In this document: positions 9,593 through 14,500 of the stretch, piece after piece
Layout of the letters: every line of letters starts with the position of its first letter
Position numbering within the stretch: position 1 is the stretch's first letter
From: Cristatella mucedo
Taxonomy: Eukaryota; Bryozoa; Phylactolaemata; Cristatellidae
Direction of reading: 5' to 3'
DNA: 14,500 nt
Assembly: GCA_009760855.2 (NCBI GenBank)
Contig: WPIO01000196.1
Span: forward strand, 308,001-322,500
The notes under the pieces: generated by a model
What the model was told of the DNA's origin: nothing
Databases searched by the model: none
Seen by the model: the letters and a program-made list of their open reading frames with translations, nothing else
Made by a program: the position numbers and the translations under genes

Positions 9593-9620
9593 TTCTCGAA
9601 TCTTCTCGAATCTCCTCGAA
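9593..9620. promoter_or_regulatory. Heat-shock-element-like array (upstream)
   Basis: Alternating TTC and GAA triplets fall exactly every 5 bp: TTC at 9593 and 9603, GAA at 9598, 9608 and 9618, with TCC instead of TTC at 9613. This is the nGAAnnTTCn arrangement bound by HSF trimers, with five perfect units of six. It also reads as a 10-bp tandem repeat, so chance slippage is possible. It lies about 1.3 kb upstream of the SPTLC2 start. A similar array sits next to the start at 10875. Confidence 0.4.
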
Positions 9621-9658
9621 TGGACAGTATGGCCGTCGTTTTTCCGGGTGATGGAACT

Positions 9659-9687
9659 GGGAGGGTGGGTGGGTGGGTGGGTGGGGG
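9659..9687 (+). repeat. G-quadruplex-forming G-run array
   Basis: Seven runs of at least three G (9659-9687) are separated by single A or T bases, a (GGGT)n microsatellite. Runs with 1-nt loops are the strongest class of predicted intramolecular G-quadruplex. It lies about 40 bp after the heat-shock-element-like array. Any effect on the downstream gene is inference. Confidence 0.85.
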
Positions 9688-10042
9688 ACCTGGCATTTTT
9701 AAATGGATTTCGTTGACGGGTTGAAGGGTGCTTTAGCTCGTTATTTTTCTGTTTAATGTGTGTTTGCTTATGAAAAAGCCGTCGTGAAAGTGCGTTCGTT
9801 TTTTACGCGTGTTGGTGCAATGTTCACCGTCGAATGCCCACTACTCCTCATACGTTAGAGGTCCGCCAATGCTTCTGTAACTCACTGCACGCTAGTCTTC
9901 TGGCGTGTGCAATCAGGCACAATCACAGCTTTTGTAAAACTCTGCAGCTAGGGTTGTCTGTCGTGAGCGTCGCCGTTGCCCTATCACACCACTTCTCGCC
10001 GACCTGCACTAACTCCCAGTCAAGCAATGCATCGACTCTAAC
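9688..10042. other. Gene-free stretch before LINE family B fragment
   Basis: An 86-codon plus-strand frame (9834-10094) runs into the LINE fragment in the wrong frame. Part of this stretch may be more of the same LINE, too diverged to recognise. Confidence 0.35.
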
Positions 10043-10575
10043 GTTCTGTCACTCACTTTTAGGTCCCTTCATTCTTTGGCTCCAGCCTATCTAATAGATA
10101 TACTCCCCCACCAGGCTAATCAACGTACCACCCGCTTTTTGGAATCTAGCTGTTTACCCATACCTCCTTCAAACCTCCAATCCTTTCGAGACCGTGCCAT
10201 TAGTTCGTGTTCTCCCAAAGCCTGAAACTCACTTCCGACTTTCGTAGTGACATCTCCTGACATATCCACATTTAAAAAGAAGCTAAAACGTAGCTATTTA
10301 TCACAGCATTCAGTGGGTTCTGTGATTCTTAATTTGTGTGCTCATTCGTGCTGCCACTGTGCATGCTGCCACTGTGCATGCTGACACTAGTCATATTTGC
10401 ATTCTGACCCCGTGCATGTCACCCCTCACTATGTTATTATGCCTGTTGCCATTGTTGAGCAGAATGCCACCATTAACCAATCGATCGTGCTTCGAATGCA
10501 GCAAATGTAAAGTGCCTAGAAATAGATTTGAGTTCTCTGAGAATGCTTTATCGAATGCATTTTATTACTATTAAT
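10043..10575 (+). mobile_element. LINE family B (L2/CR1-like) C-terminus and 3' UTR
   Basis: A plus-strand frame beginning near 10043 reads HSLAPAYLIDIL, then IPPSNLQSFRDRAISSCSPK, a stop at 10223-10225 where this domain normally has Trp, NSLP, and a FKKKLKRSYL ending. These are the hallmarks of the L2/CR1 ORF2 C-terminus. The 3' UTR (from about 10313) matches the nested insert at 5677-5920. It contains a 15-bp minisatellite and the terminal hairpin (about 10508-10553), and ends in a degenerate ATT run. Family B differs from family A in its C-terminal sequence and its tail. The fragment ends about 350 bp before the SPTLC2 start and forms part of its 5' flank. Confidence 0.85.
10351..10390 (+). 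repeat. 15-bp minisatellite in LINE family B 3' UTR
   Basis: CTGCCACTGTGCATG occurs at 10351-10365 and 10366-10380, followed by a partial CTGACACTAG unit. The nested copy (about 5705-5770) has the same kind of unit with different spacing, so repeat number varies between family members. Confidence 0.85.
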
Positions 10576-10929
10576 CTAAGACTTCGGTCTCTATCCCTTC
10601 CCGAGAAGTGCGTCTTGACTCCTTTGGGCTTCCTTCCATTGGCAAACTGGAATGCATTAAGTACAGCTGGCATTCCGCGTGCATGCTCGCAAGCACGAAA
10701 CAACCGATGAAGCAGTGGCCTCGAAAACAAAACTCCGGCCGAGCTGCCTTGCTATGGCCTACACCTGCCCCTGACCCACACGTGCCCTTGACAGCCCAGC
10801 CAGCCAGACAGCAGTGCCCGTGGCTCTGCTGTCGGGGCTGTTGTTGTTTACTCGATGTGTGCGCATGTGCCCCCTTCTCGAAGCTTCTCGAAGCTTCTCG
10901 AAGCTTCTCGCCTTTTCTGCAGCTTGAAG
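10576..10929 (+). promoter_or_regulatory. 5' flank and probable promoter/5' UTR of SPTLC2
   Basis: This stretch lies between the LINE family B end and the preferred start codon. No clear TATA box or initiator is seen. It becomes GC-rich from about 10720. The conserved frame of exon 1 stays open upstream to 10608 and includes ATGs at 10683 and 10707, but the upstream translation shows no conserved features. The alternative frame has an ATG at 10855 in phase with the preferred start at 10930. The heat-shock-element-like array at 10875-10907 lies inside. Confidence 0.4.
10875..10907. promoter_or_regulatory. Heat-shock-element-like array next to start codon
   Basis: Seven alternating units are spaced exactly 5 bp apart: TTC at 10875, 10885, 10895 and 10905, GAA at 10880, 10890 and 10900. 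This is an extended perfect heat shock element by the nGAAn/nTTCn rule; three units already suffice for an HSF trimer in animals and yeast. It ends 22 bp before the preferred ATG (10930). It is also a 10-bp tandem repeat containing AAGCTT palindromes, so it may be a simple repeat without function. If translation began at 10855 it would instead be coding. Confidence 0.5.
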
Positions 10930-11129
10930 ATGAGCGAAGCCAACAGATCAGATGGGATCGAAAGCACCTGGGAAGAAACTTCGAGGAGACGTTCGAGGAG
11001 ACGCCGCTCTATGTCACCGTCATCACCTACTTGTGTTACGCCGTGCTGGTCCTGTTCGGTCACTTCCGGGACCTGCTGCGGCGGTACCGACTCGAGCCAA
11101 CGCACGGCGTCGCCGAGCCCATAAGGCCA
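10930..11129 (+). CDS. SPTLC2: Serine palmitoyltransferase subunit 2 (LCB2), exon 1
   Basis: Exon 1 encodes the N-terminus and membrane anchor of the catalytic LCB2 subunit. This ER enzyme condenses L-serine with palmitoyl-CoA, the first committed step of sphingolipid synthesis, as a dimer with SPTLC1. The conserved frame reads FEETPLYVTVITYLCYAVLV then LFGHFRDLLRRYRLE (from about 10995), matching animal SPTLC2 around its first transmembrane helix (about 11007-11063). The exon ends in CCA before GTGAGT (donor at 11130, phase 0). The start is uncertain. ATG 10930 has A at -3 and is the best placed, but is one base out of frame with the conserved part. The repeat GAAGAAAC-TTC / GAGGAGACGTTC (10972-10994) shows a base apparently missing after 10979. 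In-frame ATGs without a shift lie at 10683 and 10707. Confidence 0.82.
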
Positions 11130-11505
11130 GTGAGTTTACTGCCTTCTCCCGCGCACCCGCCCGACTGCCTATCCTCCCCTCTGCCCAATCCACCCCGCCC
11201 CCTCTCAGTTCCATCGTCCACTGCGATCGAGCGGCAGGAGCGCGGCGATGGACGCCGATCAAAAATGCTGGCAGCAGAAGCGGAGCGCGGTCCCCCCCCC
11301 CTGAGGCCGCCTCCGTCGAGCGGAGCAGCAGCCTCCTCACCTTTGTATTTGTCTTTGTCACCTTCGCCTTTGTCTTATGAGCACTGGCAGCAGTGGGCGG
11401 CTGCATCTGGCAGTCCATTTTCTCGGCAGCAGCGCCGTGTACCCACCCACCAGAGATCGCCTGCATCGTTGTTTTCTCTCTCTCTCTCTCTCTCTCTCTC
11501 GAAAG
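11130..11505 (+). other. SPTLC2: SPTLC2 intron 1
   Basis: A 376-bp GT-AG intron with donor GTGAGT at 11130 and acceptor AAAG ending 11505. It contains a C-run (about 11292-11301) and GC-rich sequence. Its polypyrimidine tract is a (TC)13 microsatellite at 11475-11500, immediately before GAAAG. The conserved exon 1 frame stays open through the intron, but its length is not a multiple of 3, so reading through would put exon 2 out of frame. Confidence 0.85.
11475..11500 (+). repeat. (TC)13 microsatellite serving as polypyrimidine tract
   Basis: Thirteen TC units end five bases before the exon 2 boundary. No other pyrimidine tract lies near the acceptor, so this repeat must provide U2AF binding if the boundary is right. 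Confidence 0.92.
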
Positions 11506-11660
11506 GGCTTTGTGCCGCTGTACCTCGGTTTCGAGAGTTTCTACACTCGAAATCTTTACCGCCGCGTCAGAGACTGCTGGAATCGACCGATAGCCGGCGT
11601 GCCTGGCGCCGAGCTGCAGCTGCTCGACCGCTGCACGGATGATCACGGTTGGACGTTCAG
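11506..11660 (+). CDS. SPTLC2: Serine palmitoyltransferase subunit 2, exon 2
   Basis: This exon reads GFVPLYLGFESFYTRNLYRR, then VRDCWNRPIAGVPGAELQLL and ends DHGWTF plus a split Arg codon. Animal SPTLC2 has the equivalent stretch (FVSLYQDFENFYTRNLY, then RDNWNRPI) directly after the membrane anchor, where the soluble alpha-oxoamine synthase part begins. The exon is 155 nt, entered in phase 0 and left in phase 2 (AG/G Arg codon), with donor GTGAGA at 11661. No stops or gaps are present. The ER-cytosol linker and substrate-binding N-terminal segment lie here. Confidence 0.93.
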
Positions 11661-11721
11661 GTGAGAGGCAGCAGCTGCTGCTTCCTGCCTCCTGCTGCTG
11701 CCAAGTGCTTCTTCTGCCCGT

Positions 11722-11816
11722 GCAGCAAACGTAGAGATTCGAGCCTCGAAAGAGATTCGAGTTCTCCGAGGGTGCTCTATCAAATGTTTTAATTATTCTT
11801 ATTTCTACTATTCTTA
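11722..11816 (+). mobile_element. LINE/SINE 3' tail (family B type)
   Basis: GCAGCAAACGTAGAG, then AGAGATTCGAGTTCTCCGAG, GGTGCTCTATCAAATG and a degenerate ATT/CTT tail line up with the 3' end of LINE family B (GCAGCAAATGTAAAG and onward at 5848). The middle has an extra GATTCGAGCCTCGAAA stretch. It is more diverged than the other tails, hence older or another subfamily. Confidence 0.7.
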
Positions 11817-11839
11817 TACGCAATGGCGCAGCTGCTGAG

Positions 11840-11987
11840 TATAATATAATATAATTCATTTGTACAGCGCCCCAAGAGAATTTAATCTCTATTCAGGCGC
11901 TTCACATATGCCTCGGGGCTCGAGCCCGCGACCTCAGCCTGACCTTGGTCGGGGCGAGCACCTTGACCGCTAGACCAAACCAGCTCC
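11840..11987 (-). mobile_element. tRNA-derived SINE with LINE family B tail
   Basis: Read on the minus strand from 11987, the element begins with a tRNA-like head. The A box TGGTCTAGCGG lies at 11967-11977, and the B box GGCTCGAGCCC, close to GGTTCGANNCC, at 11916-11926. They are spaced about 51 nt apart, as in tRNAs. A tail follows: GCATATGTGAAGCGCC, AGAGATTAAATTCTCT and GGGGCGCTGTACAAATGA, then AT-rich (ATATT)n. The tail matches the 3' end of LINE family B nearly base for base and forms the same stem-loop. tRNA-derived SINEs are transcribed by RNA polymerase III and mobilised by a partner LINE sharing their tail. It lies antisense in intron 2. Confidence 0.85.
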
Positions 11988-12042
11988 GCAGAAGCGATGC
12001 CATTGCAAACGGCTGCTAGCTAGCATGATATGTCGAGCACCA

Positions 12043-12090
12043 TGCTAGTGCACGTGACGTGCTAGTGCACGTGCTAGAGCTGTACACGTG
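12043..12090. repeat. 17-bp spaced CACGTG (E-box) repeat
   Basis: CACGTG occurs at 12051, 12068 and 12085, exactly 17 bp apart. The first two lie in a repeated TGCTAGTGCACGTG unit; the third is in a more diverged unit. CACGTG is the canonical bHLH (Myc/Max, USF, MITF class) site. It may be an intronic enhancer or only a short tandem repeat. Confidence 0.55.
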
Positions 12091-12312
12091 CAGGCAGCTC
12101 TTGTGGGGCAAGTGTTCACCCTGCCGCCGTCGCGGCCACTCTCTGTGGCGGCAGGACTGCTTGCTACTCGCTCCCCCGAAGCCGTGGTCTCCGGGCGAAT
12201 GAGGAGGAGGAGGAGGAGTGCTTCTTTAGATTTGTGTCGTGCAATTCTTCAAGTTTCTATAGTTTGAGTGGTCAGCAGCAGCTGTAGGTGAGTGAAATTC
12301 TGACGCCCCCTC

Positions 12313-12363
12313 GTAATCCTGACGTTGTCGTAATCCAGTCATTGTGGTAATCCTGACGTTGTC
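12313..12363. repeat. Three 17-bp tandem repeats
   Basis: GTAATCCTGACGTTGTC at 12313-12329 is repeated exactly at 12347-12363, with a diverged copy (GTAATCCAGTCATTGTG) between them at 12330-12346. The TGACGTTG core resembles half a CRE site. Function is unknown. Confidence 0.9.
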
Positions 12364-12669
12364 GAGTGTCTGGTATCAGGGTCGCATTACCAACCTGTTA
12401 ACCTGCCCCCCTTGGAGATTGTAGCTGCAGGCCGGCTGCTTCAGCAGGCATTGAGGAAGTGCAGCGAAATTCTCCTGGTGCCGTGTTTTCAAGGCCTTAG
12501 ACGAGATCTCATGCTCGGTAGCCTCACTTGAAAGACTGCTTTGTGCGAGTGAGATTGGCATTGATCAGAGACCACGGCAGACGAAGACAAAGACTGGTCT
12601 CGTTCCTCCTACAATAGAAGGAAAGGAAACCGTAAGAAAGGAGTGACCCATGTGCAGATGGATACAAAG

Positions 12670-12671
12670 AG

Positions 12672-12738
<67 letters not shown>

Positions 12739-12783
12739 GAGAGAGACAAAGAGAGAGACAGAGAGGGAGAGAGACAGACAAAC
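12670..12783. repeat. (GA)n and (ACAG)n compound microsatellite
   Basis: A long (GA)n run passes into (CAGA)n from about 12706 to 12736 and then mixed GAGA/CAAAGA units to about 12783. It explains the Ser/Leu/Cys-rich minus-strand and Arg/Glu-rich plus-strand frames here, which are not genes. Confidence 0.95.
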
Positions 12784-13116
12784 TCGGAGAAAGGAGAGAG
12801 AGGTAAGGTAGGGAGCCGGGGACAGACAGAGACAGCAAGATTGACAGACTGAGTGAGGTAGAGGCTCTCTTATGTTTTTTCAAAGAGTTTTAGTAGGCAT
12901 ACGCGCAGCCGGGAGTGTGCTGCGTTGCCACCATCATCAGCAATGGCAGGCCAGTAACGGCAGGCTAACAATGGGTATGGCTGCTGTTTGCCTTTTGTAA
13001 ACTCGCTCAGGGGGGAGGAGGAGGAGACACGATGCGGCGGCTTCGAAGCGTTGCCTACACCTGGCGACCGCGTGGCAGCAGCAGCAGCGCTGCCACGCCT
13101 TTGCTGCTGCTCACTG
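12784..13116. other. Intron 2 sequence, GC-rich, no gene
   Basis: No coding sequence is supported. A 10-bp inverted repeat (GCGTGGCAGC at 13070-13079, complement at 13089-13098) surrounds GCA repeats. The 135-codon minus-strand frame (12870-13277) is Ala-rich because of the GCT/GCA repeats and is treated as chance. Confidence 0.5.
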
Positions 13117-13158
13117 GCTGCTGCTGGTGCTGCTGTCGCTGCTGCTGGTGCTGCTGTC
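13117..13158. repeat. Two 21-bp tandem repeats of GCT type
   Basis: A 21-bp unit of GCTGCTGCTGGTGCTGCTGT plus C (13117-13137) is repeated exactly at 13138-13158, inside a wider GCT-rich stretch. Confidence 0.93.
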
Positions 13159-13199
13159 GCTGCTGACTTCTCAGCTGCCTCCTCCGCTCTGGCTCCGCT

Positions 13200-13256
13200 C
13201 GGGAGTTGGATTGCATTTCGGGAGTTAGTTTGCATTTCGGGAGTTAGATTGCATTT
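13200..13256 (+). repeat. Three 19-bp tandem repeats before exon 3 acceptor
   Basis: CGGGAGTTGGATTGCATTT and two variants lie at 13200-13218, 13219-13237 and 13238-13256, differing at one or two positions. They end 35 bp before the exon 3 boundary, in the zone where a branch point is expected. Confidence 0.92.
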
Positions 13257-13291
13257 AGATTGCACCGTTCGTTCCACCCGGTGCCGTGCAG

Positions 13292-13437
13292 GTTCACGGG
13301 ACGCAAGACGTGTGCGCTTAATCTGGGCTCATACAACTACCTCGGATTTGCCGAGAATGTGGGTCCGCGTGCCGACGCCACTGCCGCTGCCACGCGAAAG
13401 TACGGACTGGGCGTGGCCAGCACCAGGCAGGAGCTCG
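13292..13437 (+). CDS. SPTLC2: Serine palmitoyltransferase subunit 2, exon 3
   Basis: After completing the split Arg codon, this exon reads FTGRKTCALNLGSYNYLGFA (13293-13352), then a variable Ala-rich stretch and YGLGVASTRQEL. NLGSYNYLGFA is a signature of the alpha-oxoamine synthase family (SPT, KBL, ALAS, AONS), and YGxGVxSTRQE is typical of LCB2. These residues form part of the substrate and cofactor pocket of the fold-type I PLP enzyme. The exon is 146 nt, with acceptor GTGCAG ending 13291 and donor GTGAGG at 13438, leaving phase 1. Spliced to exon 2 there are no stops or gaps. Confidence 0.95.
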
Positions 13438-13681
13438 GTGAGGCGCAGAGCGGCGAGGGCGAGAGAGCACAGGGAGCAAGAGCGCGCGGAGACAGCGGCA
13501 ACAGCGGCCGGTGGCGGTGGCAGCGCACTCGTGATGTCGACTGCAGCGGTGGCAGTCGGGCCTGCCTAGCCTACGCGGGCGGCGCAGCCTCGATGTGGCC
13601 GGTCGGCCCGGCACGCTGCCGGAATGCGTGGCACGAGCGTCTGTCGTTGTCATTGTCACAGCCTCGCTTGTCGACGCGCAG
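13438..13681 (+). other. SPTLC2: SPTLC2 intron 3
   Basis: A 244-bp GC-rich GT-AG intron (donor GTGAGG at 13438, acceptor GCGCAG ending 13681). The pyrimidine tract is weak and interrupted (GTCATTGTCACAGCCTCGCTTG). The exon 3 frame stays open across it, but its length is not a multiple of 3, so retention would shift exon 4 and meet a stop near 13865. Confidence 0.85.
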
Positions 13682-13806
13682 GGTCGCTGCGCATACAGCG
13701 GGAGCTCGAGGAGCTGGTGGCCGAGTACGTCGGCCAGGAGGAAGCCATCACGTTCCAGATGGGCTTTGCCACCAATTCGATGAACATTCCTGCCCTCGTC
13801 ACGAAG
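13682..13806 (+). CDS. SPTLC2: Serine palmitoyltransferase subunit 2, exon 4
   Basis: The exon completes a Gly codon, then reads [40 protein letters not shown] and K. The ELEELVA block and [14 protein letters not shown] match animal SPTLC2 in the same order, after the TRQEIG motif. The exon is 125 nt, entered in phase 1 and left in phase 0 at donor GTGAGT (13807). Up to here the gene encodes about 209 residues if translation starts at 10930 and the apparent missing base is allowed for. The full-length family protein is roughly 550 residues. The DELNHAS motif and the PLP-lysine region must lie beyond the window. Confidence 0.95.
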
Positions 13807-13848
13807 GTGAGTTGGTTGAGCTCTCTGCCTGCTTGCCTGCCTTCGGTA

Positions 13849-13945
13849 ATGGTATAATTATATAGGTACGGCATAATTATGATATAATTATTAATTAGCT
13901 ATTATATTATATATAATATAATTATAGTTACGGTATAATGGTATA
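13849..13945. repeat. AT-rich tract with GGTATAATTAT repeats
   Basis: GGTATAATTAT or close variants recur at about 13850, 13874 and 13939, with a long TATA-rich stretch (about 13884-13925) between them. This looks like a degenerate AT satellite in intron 4. Confidence 0.8.
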
Positions 13946-14044
13946 ATTATGTGTACGTATTTGGTAAGTGTGCCCTGGGAAGTCAGGCCGACCATCCTAT
14001 GTGCTTGTAGTCTTCTGCTGCCCTCAGCAGCAGCAGCAGTTATA

Positions 14045-14500
14045 ATGCATCTCCGTCTGTAACTCCACAAAGTCATAAAGACCATGTGGGTGTTACGCAG
14101 GAGAGTTTTGTATAGCGCACTCACAGCCTAAGCGGCTTTTGGTACCCACTCGGTAGCCAACAGACTTTGTCTCACGCAACAAAGAGAAAGTGGGAAGCAT
14201 AGCAGAGTCAGGAGAGCAGTTGAGGGAGTGAGTAGCATAGAAGTAGTAGCTCAGGACCGCTGAAAAGGATGAGCCATAGTCGGCAGCAGGAGAATAGCTA
14301 TCGTTGCGTAAGAATTGTGGAAGCGAGTTCCACAGTCTAGGACCTGCAGAGCTAAAGCTTCTGTCGCCAACAGTCTTTAAGCGGAAGAATGAGACAGCTA
14401 ACTTATTGTCCACACAGGACCTGAGGGTGCGAACAGGCTGAAACTGGTGCAGCATTTCAGCTAGGTATGGAGGAGCCAAGCCGTGGCGGGCCTCGTGGGT
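14045..14500 (-). mobile_element. LINE family A 3' end, runs off window edge
   Basis: This minus-strand copy has the same 3' boundary as those at 681 and 4138, and is alignable with 4138 over its full visible length. It is the least decayed of the three: its ORF2 C-terminus is open from the window edge to a stop at 14093, with a 3' UTR of about 48 bp. It lies antisense in SPTLC2 intron 4. How far it extends to the right is unknown. Confidence 0.9.
14093..14500 (-). CDS. LINE family A ORF2 C-terminus, partial, open
   Basis: An uninterrupted minus-strand frame from the window edge reads HGLAPPYLAEMLHQFQP, then TVGDRSFSSAGPRLWNSLPQ, and ends ECAIQNSPA-stop. It is the conserved post-RT domain of L2/CR1 LINEs and shows the intact end that the 4138 copy has lost by frameshift. 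The 5' portion lies beyond the window, so activity cannot be judged. Confidence 0.8.
   Translation of the reverse strand, partial: THEARHGLAPPYLAEMLHQFQPVRTLRSCVDNKLAVSFFRLKTVGDRSFSSAGPRLWNSLPQFLRNDSYSPAADYGSSFSAVLSYYFYATHSLNCSPDSAMLPTFSLLRETKSVGYRVGTKSRLGCECAIQNSPA

Larger units (their letters stand above)
11988..12669. other. Intron 2 sequence with short repeats
   Basis: This part of intron 2 holds the E-box array (12043-12090), a (GAG)n run (about 12200-12219) and the 17-bp tandem repeat (12313-12363). Otherwise I see nothing; the 61-codon minus-strand frame at 12376-12561 looks like chance. Confidence 0.45.
11661..13291 (+). other. SPTLC2: SPTLC2 intron 2, repeat-rich
   Basis: A 1631-bp GT-AG intron (donor GTGAGA at 11661, acceptor GTGCAG ending 13291). 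It carries a plus-strand LINE tail, a minus-strand tRNA-derived SINE, an E-box array, 17-bp and 19-bp tandem repeats, (GA)n/(ACAG)n microsatellites and GCT repeats, each listed separately. No coding sequence is supported inside it. Confidence 0.85.
13807..14500 (+). other. SPTLC2: SPTLC2 intron 4, 5' part
   Basis: After donor GTGAGT at 13807 no further SPTLC2 coding sequence appears; the next expected block (DELNHASLV-type) is absent. The intron holds an AT-rich tract (13849-13945) and an antisense LINE family A copy (14045 to the window edge). Confidence 0.75.

Noticed and set aside
10608-11642. A 344-codon plus-strand open frame covering the 5' flank, exon 1, intron 1 and part of exon 2
   Set aside because: Only the exon 1 part (about 10980-11129) matches SPTLC2. 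Past 11129 it reads intron sequence and then exon 2 in the wrong frame, and it begins at GTG rather than ATG. Splice sites at 11130 and 11505 explain the conserved protein better.
11023-11859. A 278-codon minus-strand open frame opposite exons 1 and 2
   Set aside because: It is antisense to conserved exons and runs through introns, a (TC)n repeat and transposon tails. No recognised domain; a shadow of stop-poor GC-rich sequence.
12524-12883. A Ser/Leu/Cys-rich minus-strand frame
   Set aside because: It is a translation of the (GA)n and (ACAG)n microsatellite.
9483-13256. CRISPR-like array from spaced repeats
   Set aside because: The repeats are contiguous tandem units of 15-25 bp without unique spacers, and the DNA is animal.
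13260-13865. A 201-codon frame through exon 3, intron 3 and exon 4
   Set aside because: It matches the family only in 13293-13437. The rest is GC-rich intron with no stop by chance, and exon 4 is read out of frame. GT/AG boundaries with matching phase support splicing instead.

Overview
This window is animal (metazoan) nuclear DNA. It carries the 5' part of one multi-exon housekeeping gene, surrounded and interrupted by decayed non-LTR retrotransposons of the L2/CR1 type, a tRNA-derived SINE and many short tandem repeats. Eukaryotic origin is shown by four exons with GT/AG boundaries and consistent phase, polypyrimidine tracts, (CA)n, (GA)n and (TC)n microsatellites, and APE-endonuclease LINE remains. 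The LINE type and short introns suit an invertebrate, perhaps marine, but I cannot name the species.

Layout. 1-680: no gene seen. 681-987: a 5'-truncated copy of LINE family A (minus strand). 988-4137: intergenic, with two short LINE/SINE tails (1179-1236 plus; 1597-1664 minus), an old tandem duplication of about 148 bp (2509-2804) and a perfect 16-bp hairpin (3515-3549). 4138 to about 7101: a long minus-strand family A copy (endonuclease, linker, reverse transcriptase, C-terminal domain, 3' end), broken by frameshifts and stops and split by a 244-bp insertion of the family B 3' end (5677-5920). 7102-10038: no convincing gene, but a perfect 17-bp hairpin, a (CA)n tract, a 25-bp duplication, a heat-shock-element-like array and a strong G-quadruplex motif. 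10043-10575: a plus-strand family B C-terminus and 3' end. 10576-10929: 5' flank or 5' UTR of the gene, with a seven-unit heat-shock-element-like array close to the start codon.

The gene (10930-13806 and beyond, plus strand) encodes the catalytic LCB2 subunit of serine palmitoyltransferase (SPTLC2). Four exons (10930-11129, 11506-11660, 13292-13437, 13682-13806) encode the membrane anchor and the N-terminal part of the alpha-oxoamine synthase fold. The PLP lysine and the rest of the enzyme lie beyond the right edge. In exon 1 the best start codon and the conserved frame differ by one base, and an internal 12-nt repeat shows where a base appears to be missing. Intron 2 holds a LINE tail, a tRNA-derived SINE on the opposite strand, a 17-bp-spaced E-box array, microsatellites and tandem repeats. 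Intron 4 begins at 13807 and contains a third family A copy running off the edge (14045-14500).

The most interesting signals are: the same 3' stem-loop tail at six places, shared by LINE family B and the tRNA-derived SINE, which suggests a LINE/SINE partnership; the heat-shock-element-like arrays upstream of the gene committing cells to sphingolipid synthesis; and the apparent one-base gap in exon 1.
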